NCBI GenBank assembly: GCA_964533945.1 | Contig: CAZHPA010000002.1 | Coordinates: 62,001-126,000, forward strand | DNA: 64,000 nucleotides | Source: CAZHPA01 sp964533945 | Lineage (GTDB): Bacteria; Bacillota; Clostridia; Lachnospirales; WRBF01 | Reading direction: 5' to 3' | Part shown: positions 17,809 to 26,103 of the stretch, piece by piece | How positions within the stretch are numbered: position 1 is the stretch's first letter | Layout of the letters: each line of letters starts with the position of its first letter | Notes under the pieces: generated by a model | The model's database searches: none | What the model saw: the letters and a program-made list of their open reading frames with translations, nothing else | What the model was told of the DNA's origin: nothing | Position numbers and translations under genes: made by a program

Positions 17809-20192
17809 AGTTGTAAAATGTTTTGTGGAGCCATATTTGCTTGAGCCAAAACGCTTGTTGCTGCTTGAGATAAAACGTTAGCTTTAGTTAAGTTCATCAT
17901 TTCTTTAGCCATATCAGCGTCACGTATACGTGATTCGGAAGCAGAAAGGTTTTCAGAGGCAGTATCTAAGTTTTTAATTGTGTGTTCCAAACGGTTTTGG
18001 TATGCACCCAACTTAGCACGTTGTGAAGAAACAGCTTCAATAGCCGAATCTAACGTATCTGTTAATTGAGAAATTGCTTGTCCTCTTGAAGGGCCGGGAA
18101 CTGCCGATGCTTTAACTGTTGTTGTTTTTAGAGTTGCAGGGGCACTTGTTGATTGAAGCGTTGCCGATGCGCCGTTTAAAGTTGTTTGTGCATCATCAAC
18201 AAGGAAGGAAATTTCTGTTGTTCCAGAACCTCCAAACATAGTAATCATTTCAGTTAATGTATATGAAGTGCCGGAAACAACATTAACAGTAGTACCATCT
18301 GTTTTTGCAACTTTTGAACTTGGTGCTAGTGTGAATGTGAAGCCTGTTGCGGTATTCAAATTACCGTTTGCACCGTCTAATGCAACTGTTAACGTATCAG
18401 CGTTTGCAAACGTAACCGCTGCTGATGTATCTGTTACTATAACGTCACCTACATCAAGGTCGACAGTAGCACCACCTGCACCGTCAAGAGTTGGTGTAAC
18501 ACCTGTGAATGTTACAGTTTTTTCGTCTAAGCCAACGCTTAAAGTTGAGCCGTTTGCAAATGTTATTGTTTTGTTTGCTAAATCTTTAAATGTGTTAACT
18601 TCCCCATTTCTATAAGGCGCAACACCATTTAAAACTACCCCGCCTTCACTTGAAATTTGGAATGTTTGACCCCCACCCACATTATATATACCCATGTTTG
18701 CTTGAAGGTTTAATAAATTCGAGGCATCAAAACTATTTGAACCGTTAAATATATTGCTTCCACCAATGCTTTTAACAGGTGTATTTGGTTTGGAAACGTC
18801 TGTTGATGTAGCTATTGTTGGTGGGTTAATTCCCCCTCCTGGATTAACAGAAGTTCCTGGGTTTACAATGTTACCTGCTACTGGTGCTTTAACTGTTGGT
18901 ATTTTTGGAGTTGCTGGCACACTTGTTGATTGAAGCGTTGCCGTTGTACCATCTAAAGTGGTTTGTGCCCCATCAACAAGGAAAGAAATTTCTGTTGTGC
19001 CGGAACCGCCAAACATAGTAGTCATTTGAGCTAATGTGTATGCGTTACCGGAAACAATATTAACAAGAGTACCGTCTGTTTTTGCAACTTTTGAACCTGC
19101 TGCCAATGTGAAGGTGAAGCTTGTTGCATTACTTAAATCTCCTACTGTGCCGTCTAATGCAACTGCTAACGTATCAGCATTTGCAAACGTAACTGTTGCT
19201 GATGCATCTGCTGCTGCAACGTCACCTGCACCAAGGTCGGCAGCAGCGCCGCCTGCGCCGTCAACAGTTGGTGCAACGCCTGTATATGTTACAGTTTTTC
19301 CATCTGCGCCAACGTTTAAAGTTGCACCGCTTGTAAATGTTATTGTTGTGTTTGCCAAATCTGCAAATTTGTTAACTTCACCATTATTATAGCCGGTAAC
19401 ACCATTTAAAACTATTCCGCCTTCGCTTGCAATTTGGAATGTTTCGCCTCCGCCCATATTATATATACCCATGTTTGCTTGAAGGTCTGTTAAATTCGAG
19501 GCATCAAAACTGTTTGAACCGTTAAATATATTGCTTCCGCCAATGTTTACAATAGGTGTATTTGGTCTAGAAACGTCCGTTGTTGTACCCGTTGCTGCTG
19601 GTGGGTTAGTTGTGCCTCCTGAACCAATAGAGCTTCTTGGGCTAACAACGTTGCCTATATCTGTTTTTGTAACACCAAGAGCTGCTGAATCCATTTTATC
19701 TATAGTAAATGATAACCCTTGAAGCGCATTAGCACCTGTTTGTAAATACAAAGGGTTTACTTCCCAACTACCATCAATTAATTTCTTTTTATTAAATTCT
19801 GTTTTTTCTGCTGTTGCATCTATTTCATCTGAAAGTTCATTTAATTCGAGTGCAATTTTATCTCTGTCTGTATCTTCTAATGTGTCGTTTGCCGCTTGAA
19901 CAATAAGTTCACGCATACGTTGAAGCATATCTTCTGTTTCTTGTAATGCACCTTCGGCAGTTTGAATTAAGCTAATGCCGTCTTGTGCATTTCTTGAAGC
20001 TTGGTTTAAGCCTCTAATTTGGCTTCTCATTTTTTCTGAAATTGCAAGCCCTGCAGCATCGTCTGCCGCTCTGTTAATTCTTAAACCGCTTGCAAGGCGT
20101 TCAGATGCTTTTGCAATAGTGTTGCCAACGCTTTTTAATGCTCTATGGCTGTTTAATGCCAAAATATTTGTATTAATAACCATATTACTCAT
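17799..20192 (-). CDS. Flagellin with a large duplicated central insert
   Basis: Filament subunit. The conserved N-terminal D0/D1 helices (VINTNILALNSHRALKSVG, LRINRAADDAAGLAISEKM, QDGISLIQTAEGALQETEDML) and the C-terminal D1/D0 helices (SSQRAKLGAYQNRLEHTI, SRIRDADMAKEM, ANMAPQNILQLLR) are intact. At 797 residues it is about twice to three times the common size. Residues about 190-700 are an Ala/Thr/Gly-rich insert made of two copies of a ~245-residue module, 259 codons apart. These would form exposed outer D2/D3 domains. ATG behind AAGGAGG. Confidence 0.95.
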   Translation of the reverse strand: MSNMVINTNILALNSHRALKSVGNTIAKASERLASGLRINRAADDAAGLAISEKMRSQIRGLNQASRNAQDGISLIQTAEGALQETEDMLQRMRELIVQAANDTLEDTDRDKIALELNELSDEIDATAEKTEFNKKKLIDGSWEVNPLYLQTGANALQGLSFTIDKMDSAALGVTKTDIGNVVSPRSSIGSGGTTNPPAATGTTTDVSRPNTPIVNIGGSNIFNGSNSFDASNLTDLQANMGIYNMGGGETFQIASEGGIVLNGVTGYNNGEVNKFADLANTTITFTSGATLNVGADGKTVTYTGVAPTVDGAGGAAADLGAGDVAAADASATVTFANADTLAVALDGTVGDLSNATSFTFTLAAGSKVAKTDGTLVNIVSGNAYTLAQMTTMFGGSGTTEISFLVDGAQTTLDGTTATLQSTSVPATPKIPTVKAPVAGNIVNPGTSVNPGGGINPPTIATSTDVSKPNTPVKSIGGSNIFNGSNSFDASNLLNLQANMGIYNVGGGQTFQISSEGGVVLNGVAPYRNGEVNTFKDLANKTITFANGSTLSVGLDEKTVTFTGVTPTLDGAGGATVDLDVGDVIVTDTSAAVTFANADTLTVALDGANGNLNTATGFTFTLAPSSKVAKTDGTTVNVVSGTSYTLTEMITMFGGSGTTEISFLVDDAQTTLNGASATLQSTSAPATLKTTTVKASAVPGPSRGQAISQLTDTLDSAIEAVSSQRAKLGAYQNRLEHTIKNLDTASENLSASESRIRDADMAKEMMNLTKANVLSQAATSVLAQANMAPQNILQLLR
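18112..18835 (-). repeat. Flagellin insert module, copy 2
   Basis: C-terminal copy of the insert module. Landmarks such as GGSNIFNGSNSFDASNL, LQANMGIYNVGGGQTF and FGGSGTTEISFLVD recur from copy 1 with an offset of 777-780 bases. Many substitutions separate the copies at both DNA and protein level. Confidence 0.85.
18890..19615 (-). repeat. Flagellin insert module, copy 1
   Basis: N-terminal copy of the insert module, in the same frame as copy 2. The linker between the copies is Pro/Gly/Asn-rich (GNIVNPGTSVNPGGGINPP). Confidence 0.85.
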
Positions 20193-20340
20193 AACTTTTT
20201 CCTCCTTGTAGTCGTTTGCTTCCGTGCTTTAAACACTTGCAAAATTTTTTTACAGGCTTATTATGAGCAATTGGTTTATAAGTTATACTATGGTATTAGT
20301 TGGGAAGCCTAGCAACAGTTTCAAATTGAGCTATATTATG

Positions 20341-22308
20341 TTATTGATTAGGAAGCTTAACAATAGCTTCAAACGGTTTTAAATCTTTTCCTTCAAAATT
20401 AACGTTACAAGCATTATGGTTAATTACAAACGAGATTGTTTTACCATTAACAACTTTTTTGCAAACTTCAACGCCGTTTTCGGTTATAGTTGTTTCAATT
20501 TGACTATCTTTAATAATTCTATCTGCAATTAACAGCATATTTTCGTCATCAAGCCCTGTTCCGATATAGTAAACTTTCCCATCCTCAAAGTTATTAACAG
20601 TTACAGCAGAAAATTCTGAAAAAAAGCTGTCATCATAATGCATTAAAGTTTTTGCGGTTGTTGTTTTAACAATGTCTCTAAAAACCGTTCCTGTTCCGCT
20701 TGTGCCGCCTTCTTTTGAATATTCTAAAGATGATTTTAAAAGCGCTTGCTGCCCTGTGTTAAGGGGTTCTGCTTCTTCAACATAGCCTCCTATAAAATCC
20801 GTTGAGTATAATGGCAGCTTTTGTCCTAAAACAAGATTGTTAAATTCGTCTTTAAGTGCGCTTCTAAAAGACATTAAAACTGTTTTGCCGCTTTTTGCAA
20901 ATTGTTTTAATCTGTTAAAAACATCTTCTTTATAAATCGTCATAGCCGGAACAAGCACAACTTTGTATTTCGAAAAATCTTTATCTGCTGATATAACGTC
21001 GATTGAAACATTGCGCTTGTAAAAAGGCTTATATAGTCTGCATATTTCAGTTCCGTTATCAAATGCGCCGCTTTGTCTTTGACCTCTAAAGCTTGCAAGG
21101 CTATCGTAATCATAAATTAACGCAACATCCGCCGAAACTTCACTTTCCATAATTTCGGGGTTTTCGTTCATATGTTTAAAAAAGTCTTTAACTTCATAAA
21201 ATTTGCGTCTTTTTTCGTTGTCGCTGTCAATTACTCCATAACAAAATTGTTCTGCACCTTTTGTTGCTTGCCTGTATCTAAAATATATAAGCGATGAACA
21301 GCCATGCGCAACAGCTTGATACGACCACATTTTAGCTTCATTAGGGCGTGGCAAATATCCTATTGCATCATGTCCTTGTGCGCCCATAATGGCTTCGGTT
21401 ATCCAAAAGTTTTGGCGCTTTAAGCCACGCATACAATCAAGATAGCACGCTATTTTATATGGAGGAATAGGGTTTGCTTGTCCGCCCCAAACGGGGTAAT
21501 TATTATATGCAACTACGTCCATATATTCGGCAACTTTTGAATAGTTAATGCTTTTTTCAAAAACCCCTCCAGCAAAATCATGTAGAAGTATTTTGTCTTT
21601 TGGTAATATTTCTTTTAAAATGTCATATTGCATTTTGCCGTATTTTTCAACAGAAGCGCTTCTAAATCTTTCCCAATCTAATTTTAACGCCGGGTTGTGT
21701 GCCGCCACTGTTTTTTGGGGAATTGGTATTTCGTTGAAGTTGTTGTAAGTTTGTGACCAAAATATAGTTCCCCAAATTTCATTAAGGTTTTGTATTGTTT
21801 CATATTTTGCTTCTAAAAACTTTCTAAATTCTGTTTTGCAGTTGTTACAATAACAAACGTCACTGTCTTCATGCCCAAACTCATTGTCCATTTGCCAAGC
21901 TACAATTGCTACTTCATCTTTGTAATGATGCGCCAGCGCTTTTGTAATTTTTTTGGTTAGTTCTATATACTTGCTGCTGTTAAAGCAATATGTTCTTCTT
22001 CCGCCAAACGAACGCTTAGTTCCATCTTCAAATTCGGAAACGCATTCTGGATAATTTTTGTTAACCCAGGCAGGCATAGTTGCTGTTGGAGTGCCAAATA
22101 TTATTTTAAGCCCTTTTTCTCTTGCCTTTTTAATTATATTGTCAAAAAAGCTAAAGTCATAATTACCTTCCGTTTTCTCCATTAAGTGCCATGCAAACTC
22201 GCCTATTCTTATAACATTTGCGCCTAATTCAACAATGTTTTCCAAATCTGCTTCAATTAGATTACTATCCCATTGTTCGGGGTAATAATCAACTCCCAAG
22301 TAATTCAT
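20341..22308 (-). CDS. Beta-galactosidase, glycoside hydrolase family 42
   Basis: A 655-residue cytoplasmic enzyme with no signal peptide. It opens MNYLGVDYYPEQWD and IRIGEFAWHLME as GH42 enzymes do. The acid/base Glu lies in AWQMDNEFGH (about residue 144) and the nucleophile Glu in WITEAIMGAQGH (about 305). Cysteines in YCFNSS and DVCYCNNC form the usual zinc site. The C-terminal trimerisation and beta domains are present. It removes terminal beta-galactose from imported galacto-oligosaccharides. No transporter is adjacent. It is transcribed away from the neighbouring secreted protein. Confidence 0.93.
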   Translation of the reverse strand: MNYLGVDYYPEQWDSNLIEADLENIVELGANVIRIGEFAWHLMEKTEGNYDFSFFDNIIKKAREKGLKIIFGTPTATMPAWVNKNYPECVSEFEDGTKRSFGGRRTYCFNSSKYIELTKKITKALAHHYKDEVAIVAWQMDNEFGHEDSDVCYCNNCKTEFRKFLEAKYETIQNLNEIWGTIFWSQTYNNFNEIPIPQKTVAAHNPALKLDWERFRSASVEKYGKMQYDILKEILPKDKILLHDFAGGVFEKSINYSKVAEYMDVVAYNNYPVWGGQANPIPPYKIACYLDCMRGLKRQNFWITEAIMGAQGHDAIGYLPRPNEAKMWSYQAVAHGCSSLIYFRYRQATKGAEQFCYGVIDSDNEKRRKFYEVKDFFKHMNENPEIMESEVSADVALIYDYDSLASFRGQRQSGAFDNGTEICRLYKPFYKRNVSIDVISADKDFSKYKVVLVPAMTIYKEDVFNRLKQFAKSGKTVLMSFRSALKDEFNNLVLGQKLPLYSTDFIGGYVEEAEPLNTGQQALLKSSLEYSKEGGTSGTGTVFRDIVKTTTAKTLMHYDDSFFSEFSAVTVNNFEDGKVYYIGTGLDDENMLLIADRIIKDSQIETTITENGVEVCKKVVNGKTISFVINHNACNVNFEGKDLKPFEAIVKLPNQ

Positions 22309-22391
22309 AAGTACACCTCATTATAATTTTATATTGATTTAACTAATTTTACTGCTATGAAAAATTTTCCTTTAAATTTTTTATCATCTAT

Positions 22392-22420
22392 ATTATACCG
22401 CTATATAACGAAATTGTACA
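22392..22420 (-). promoter_or_regulatory. Probable promoter of the GH42 gene
   Basis: On the minus strand TGTACA (22420-22415), 17 bases, TATAAT (22397-22392). The -35 box is weak. Confidence 0.45.
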
Positions 22421-22427
22421 TCTATTA

Positions 22428-22456
22428 TTGTAACACTACTGTTTGGATGTTATAAT
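22428..22456 (+). promoter_or_regulatory. SigA-type promoter of the CuAO-N-domain gene
   Basis: TTGTAA at 22428-22433, 17 bases, TATAAT at 22451-22456, about 38 bases before the ATG. It lies back to back with the GH42 promoter. Confidence 0.7.
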
Positions 22457-22494
22457 TATGTAGTATAAAAATATTTCAAAGGGGGTTTTATAAC

Positions 22495-24240
22495 ATGAAG
22501 CGAATTAAACCGTTGTTTGCTTTTAGCTTAATGCTGGCAATGTTAAAAACAGTAACTGCATTTGCTGCTAATAGTGGCATAATAGTAGAAGTAGATAAAA
22601 AGCAAGTAACATTTAGTGACCAGCAACCTATTATTAAAGATTCGAGAACTTTAATTCCAATAAGAGGCGTATTTGAACAATTAGGCTATAACATAGACTG
22701 GAATGTTACAACAAAAACAGCAACACTTTCAAACAATATTAATACCGTTGTTATTACACAAGACGAATCTACATTTAAAGCTAACAATGCAACTTTTAAT
22801 TTGGAAGTTCCAGCGCAAATAATTAACGATAGAATAATGTTGCCTTTTAGAGCAATACTTGAAAGCATAGGATACAGTGTTGCTTGGGACGAAGAAAAAA
22901 ATACAATTATCGTTACTTCTAAACCACGTACCGAAAATGTAATAGAAAACACAACAGAAGAAGCAACAGAAGAAATAACAGAAAAAATTTCTGAAACATA
23001 TGAAGAATACCCTAAAATTCCCGATATTGGAATATATGCCAGCCCTAATATTAAATTTAACAAAAAAACAAATGAAACTGATGGCATAACATATTGGTAT
23101 AAAAATATAAGCGATGCAACTACTTCGCTTTACGTTAGCGAATTAATTAAATTAGGATATATCAAAGATACTATTAGTTCAAAACCGCAATACTATGTTT
23201 ATACAAAAGACGATTTAAACATTATTATAGACACAGCAAGCTATAAAAACGAAAGCTATACTTTAATTGCAATTAAAAAAATAGATAACACTTTAGAAAA
23301 GTACTACAAGCAATTTCCGTCGATTCCTAGTATTAACGCTAAGTATCACAGCTTTATTACAACAACAGATGGGCTTGGGTATACTTATCGTTATTTAAGT
23401 CTTGGAAGCTCTGTAATTAAAGAATATACAAAAACTTTAGAAAACCTCGGGTTTTCAGTTACTAACAATTCAACGTACTATACGTGCAGAAAAGATAATA
23501 TAACTATTACCATTAACTCTGATTCTGTTACGATTAAAAGTACAACAAAAAAAGATGAAACAACAAAATATTATAAAGAATTTAAAACTGTGCCTCAATT
23601 TGAAGGCGATATTATAAAAACCGAAAAGCTAAGTGGTTCGCTTAGGTATAGATATTACTATGAATTTTTTGAAAGTTCGGAAATTGAAAAATACGCAAAA
23701 GATTTGCAAAAGCTTGGCTTTAATATTGAGGAAAAGGAAAGTTCCGGTTATTTTTGCATACTTAGAAAAAATGATATAAAAGTTACTATTCTTACTAACT
23801 GCATTGACGTTGAAAGAATATCGAAAGATAGCGAAGAATATTTTAAAGACTTTCCGCTTATTCCTGATTTTATTTATGCTTTAAAAAATTATTACAAGCT
23901 TGAAGGCTCTCAATATGTTCCTGATGACTTTATTTTTGTTGTTATGATTGACCCAACAAACCCTAATAAAGAAAATCCAATATTTGTGACAGATAGGCAA
24001 AACGGATTAATGCTCTATAGATTTTACTATCACAAAAGCAACGAAAGCCCAACTAACACTAGTGTATTAGATATATACGAAGACAGGCTAATAGAAGATG
24101 ACTTTATTAAAACTGATAGCACTGATAAATACAGAGTTTTTGAAAAGGATAATATTAAAATTAAAATTGAACGCTTTGAAACAATGGTTTATGGAGAGAG
24201 AAAATATCTTTATGTAATAAGCACTAACCAAAGCTATTAG
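22495..24240 (+). CDS. Secreted protein with copper amine oxidase N-terminal domain and four C-terminal repeats
   Basis: A 581-residue protein. A signal peptide (cleavage after AFAA near residue 25) precedes a copper-amine-oxidase-like N-terminal (stalk) domain, about residues 29-140. Motifs are PIIKDSRTLIPIRGVFEQLGYNIDW and DRIMLPFRAILESIGYSVAWDEEKN. Clostridia use this domain on many cell-surface proteins, unrelated to amine oxidation. After a Thr/Glu linker come four degenerate repeats starting near residues 170, 272, 361 and 451. Each has [YF][PK]xxPx[IF] and then YxxExxxxLGF-like text. The repeat function is unknown. Ribosome binding site AAAGGGGG. Confidence 0.85.
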   Translation: MKRIKPLFAFSLMLAMLKTVTAFAANSGIIVEVDKKQVTFSDQQPIIKDSRTLIPIRGVFEQLGYNIDWNVTTKTATLSNNINTVVITQDESTFKANNATFNLEVPAQIINDRIMLPFRAILESIGYSVAWDEEKNTIIVTSKPRTENVIENTTEEATEEITEKISETYEEYPKIPDIGIYASPNIKFNKKTNETDGITYWYKNISDATTSLYVSELIKLGYIKDTISSKPQYYVYTKDDLNIIIDTASYKNESYTLIAIKKIDNTLEKYYKQFPSIPSINAKYHSFITTTDGLGYTYRYLSLGSSVIKEYTKTLENLGFSVTNNSTYYTCRKDNITITINSDSVTIKSTTKKDETTKYYKEFKTVPQFEGDIIKTEKLSGSLRYRYYYEFFESSEIEKYAKDLQKLGFNIEEKESSGYFCILRKNDIKVTILTNCIDVERISKDSEEYFKDFPLIPDFIYALKNYYKLEGSQYVPDDFIFVVMIDPTNPNKENPIFVTDRQNGLMLYRFYYHKSNESPTNTSVLDIYEDRLIEDDFIKTDSTDKYRVFEKDNIKIKIERFETMVYGERKYLYVISTNQSY

Positions 24241-24251
24241 AAATATAAAAT

Positions 24252-24290
24252 AAAAAAGGTATTCGGGCATGTTCTGAATGCCTTTTTTGT
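24252..24290 (+). terminator. Intrinsic terminator after the CuAO-N-domain gene
   Basis: AAAAAAGGTATTC pairs with GAATGCCTTTTTT (one G-T pair), followed by T's. Confidence 0.85.
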
Positions 24291-24304
24291 ATTTCCGATT
24301 CGTT

Positions 24305-24345
24305 AATTCCTTTTATAGCACATAACATCTATCTTTTGAAAGTAT
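24305..24345 (+). repeat. 41-bp direct repeat upstream of dpaA, copy 1
   Basis: Shares 24 identical bases (AATTCCTTTTATAGCACATA and the following ACAT), then 4 divergent bases, then CTTTTGAAAGTAT with copy 2, 78 bases downstream. Confidence 0.9.
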
Positions 24346-24378
24346 AAAATTTTTGAGTGATTTTTTGCATATTTATCC

Positions 24379-24406
24379 CACCAATTCCTTTTATAGCACA
24401 TAACAT
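24379..24406 (+). promoter_or_regulatory. Possible SigK-type promoter of dpaAB
   Basis: CACC at 24379-24382, 16 bases, CATAACAT at 24399-24406. This fits the SigK pattern (MACM, 16-17 bases, CATANNNT). SigK drives the equivalent spoVFA operon in Bacillus subtilis. The -10 lies inside repeat copy 2. Copy 1 has the -10 but not the -35. Confidence 0.5.
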
Positions 24407-24423
24407 TCACCTTTTGAAAGTAT
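24383..24423 (+). repeat. 41-bp direct repeat upstream of dpaA, copy 2
   Basis: Second copy, differing from copy 1 only in the four-base block TCAC versus CTAT. It ends 66 bases before the dpaA start. Confidence 0.9.
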
Positions 24424-24489
24424 GTACATATTATGAAATTAAAGAAGGCTTAAAGAAAAAAGAAACCTTAAAGGCTGGAGGGATTAAGT

Positions 24490-25347
24490 TTGGAAGCTAA
24501 AAAATTTGCTATAATAGGCGGAGATAAAAGAAATATTTATTTAACTAAGGAATTAAAAGCCGATGGGCATTTTGTTAAAACATATGGCTTTTCAAAATAT
24601 GAAGATAAAGATATTGATAAATCGAGCAGTTTACAAGAAGTTGTTGATGGAGTTGACCTTTGTATTGGCGGAACGCCAATAACAACAGATGGAAAATGTT
24701 TTAATGCCCCTTATGCAGACTCTGCAATATATATTGAAGATGTGTTTAAAGCAATTGGGGAAAATCAAGTCTTTTTGGCAGGATATATTAAAAAAGAAGT
24801 ATTAGAAACAGCAGCAAAATATAGTAAGCTTAAAATTTACGACATTTTAAAAATAGAAGAACTTTCAATTCTAAATGCAATACCAACTGCAGAAGGCGCT
24901 GTTCAAATCGCTATTGAAAAAACAGATATAACACTTCACGATAGCAACATAATGATAATCGGCTATGGAAGAATAGGAAAAATACTTTCAAATATGCTTA
25001 GAGCTATGGGCGCAAAAGTAGTTGTAGTTGTTAATAGCTGTGATAAAAAAGCTTTAGCCAAAAGCTACGGGCTTGATGCAATTCATGTTGAAAACATAGC
25101 AGACAAGTTATGCGAAACAGATATTATTTTTAATACCGTTCCTAAAATTATTTTAGATGAAACAAATATGGGGCTTATAAATAAGCAATGTCTTGTAATA
25201 GACTTAGCTTCTCCGCCTTTTGGCGTTGATTTTGAAGCAAGTAAAAAGTTTGGATTAAATGTTATATATACAGGCTCGCTTCCGGGCGTTGTTGCCCCAA
25301 GAACTGTTGCCGCCTATATTAAAGAAGCAATTTATAATATTTTATAA
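24490..25347 (+). CDS. dpaA: Dipicolinate synthase subunit A
   Basis: With DpaB, makes dipicolinic acid from a lysine-pathway intermediate in the mother cell; DPA-calcium fills the spore core. 285 residues, with an N-terminal Rossmann-like domain (FAIIGGDKRNIYLTKELKADGH) and a second NAD(P) site IIGYGRIGKILSNMLRAMGAKV near residue 156. TTG start behind GGAGGG. Twelve bases separate it from dpaB. The presence of both subunits shows the organism forms spores. Confidence 0.94.
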   Translation: MEAKKFAIIGGDKRNIYLTKELKADGHFVKTYGFSKYEDKDIDKSSSLQEVVDGVDLCIGGTPITTDGKCFNAPYADSAIYIEDVFKAIGENQVFLAGYIKKEVLETAAKYSKLKIYDILKIEELSILNAIPTAEGAVQIAIEKTDITLHDSNIMIIGYGRIGKILSNMLRAMGAKVVVVVNSCDKKALAKSYGLDAIHVENIADKLCETDIIFNTVPKIILDETNMGLINKQCLVIDLASPPFGVDFEASKKFGLNVIYTGSLPGVVAPRTVAAYIKEAIYNIL

Positions 25348-25359
25348 GGAGGGAAAACC

Positions 25360-25944
25360 GTGAAGCTCGAAAATGTTAAAATAGGCTTTTGCATGACCGG
25401 CTCTTTTTGCACATTTGAAAAAGTTTTTAAGGAAATAGAAGTTTTGGTTGCAGAAGGTGCTAACGTTGTTCCTATTATTTCACAAATTGTTGACACTTGC
25501 GACAATAGATTTTTTTCAGCAGAACAAACTAAAGGCTTACTGAAGAAAATTACAGGAAATGAAGTTATAAGTTCTGTATATGCAGCAGAACCTATAGGCC
25601 CTAAAAAACTATTAGACATAGTAGTTGTTGCGCCCTGCACAGGAAACACTTTGGCAAAACTTGCAAACGGCATAACAGATACTGCTGTAACTATGGCTGT
25701 TAAAGCACATTTAAGAAATAATCGCCCTGTTGTTTTAGGAGTTTCAACTAATGATGGATTAGGAGCAGCAGCGAAAAACATTGGAGAATTACTAAATGCT
25801 AAAAACTATTATTTTATTCCGTTTTGTCAAGATGACCCAATAAATAAAGAAAAATCTCTTGTGTTTAAAGAAGAATTTATTATTGAAACAGTTTGTGAAG
25901 CCCTTTTGGGAAAGCAACTTCAGCCAATATTAAAAAGTTCTTAA
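25360..25944 (+). CDS. dpaB: Dipicolinate synthase subunit B
   Basis: Flavoprotein-like second subunit of dipicolinate synthase, 194 residues, with the motifs KIGFCMTGSFCTFEK, VVAPCTGNTLAKLANGITD and PVVLGVSTNDGLG. GTG start behind AAGGAGGG. Its last ~20 codons are repeated in degenerate form immediately after the stop codon. Confidence 0.94.
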   Translation: MKLENVKIGFCMTGSFCTFEKVFKEIEVLVAEGANVVPIISQIVDTCDNRFFSAEQTKGLLKKITGNEVISSVYAAEPIGPKKLLDIVVVAPCTGNTLAKLANGITDTAVTMAVKAHLRNNRPVVLGVSTNDGLGAAAKNIGELLNAKNYYFIPFCQDDPINKEKSLVFKEEFIIETVCEALLGKQLQPILKSS

Positions 25945-26003
25945 CTTGTATTTGAAGAACAATTTATTATTGAAACAATTTGCAAAGCTCTTCCAGAAAG
26001 CAG
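25945..26003 (+). pseudogene. Degenerate duplicate of the dpaB 3' end
   Basis: The 59 bases after the dpaB TAA closely match 25858-25916 inside dpaB. In the same reading frame they would encode LVFEEQFIIETICKALPES, against LVFKEEFIIETVCEALLGK in the gene. The frame stays open until the TGA at 26038-26040, inside the tRNA-Thr gene. It looks like a tandem duplication or a remnant of an older, longer C-terminus. Confidence 0.75.
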
Positions 26004-26021
26004 TTTTAACCTATACCAAAA

Positions 26022-26094
26022 AGCTCTTGAGCGGATTTGAACCGCCGACCTTTACCTTACCAAGGTAACGCTCTACCTACTGAGCTACAAGAGC
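26022..26094 (-). tRNA. tRNA-Thr (GGT)
   Basis: Full cloverleaf of 73 bases: acceptor GCTCTTG/CAAGAGC, anticodon arm TTACC-TTGGTAA-GGTAA with anticodon GGT, and T-loop GTTCAAAT. No CCA is encoded. It starts 9 bases after the sigH stop on the same strand and may be co-transcribed with sigH. Confidence 0.93.
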
Positions 26095-26103
26095 TTAAAT
26101 CGA

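Noticed and set aside
18268..19392. Two plus-strand ORFs of 115-118 codons antisense to flagellin
   Set aside because: They are opposite-frame shadows of the duplicated Thr/Ala/Val-rich insert, have no ribosome binding site, and resemble each other only because the insert is duplicated.
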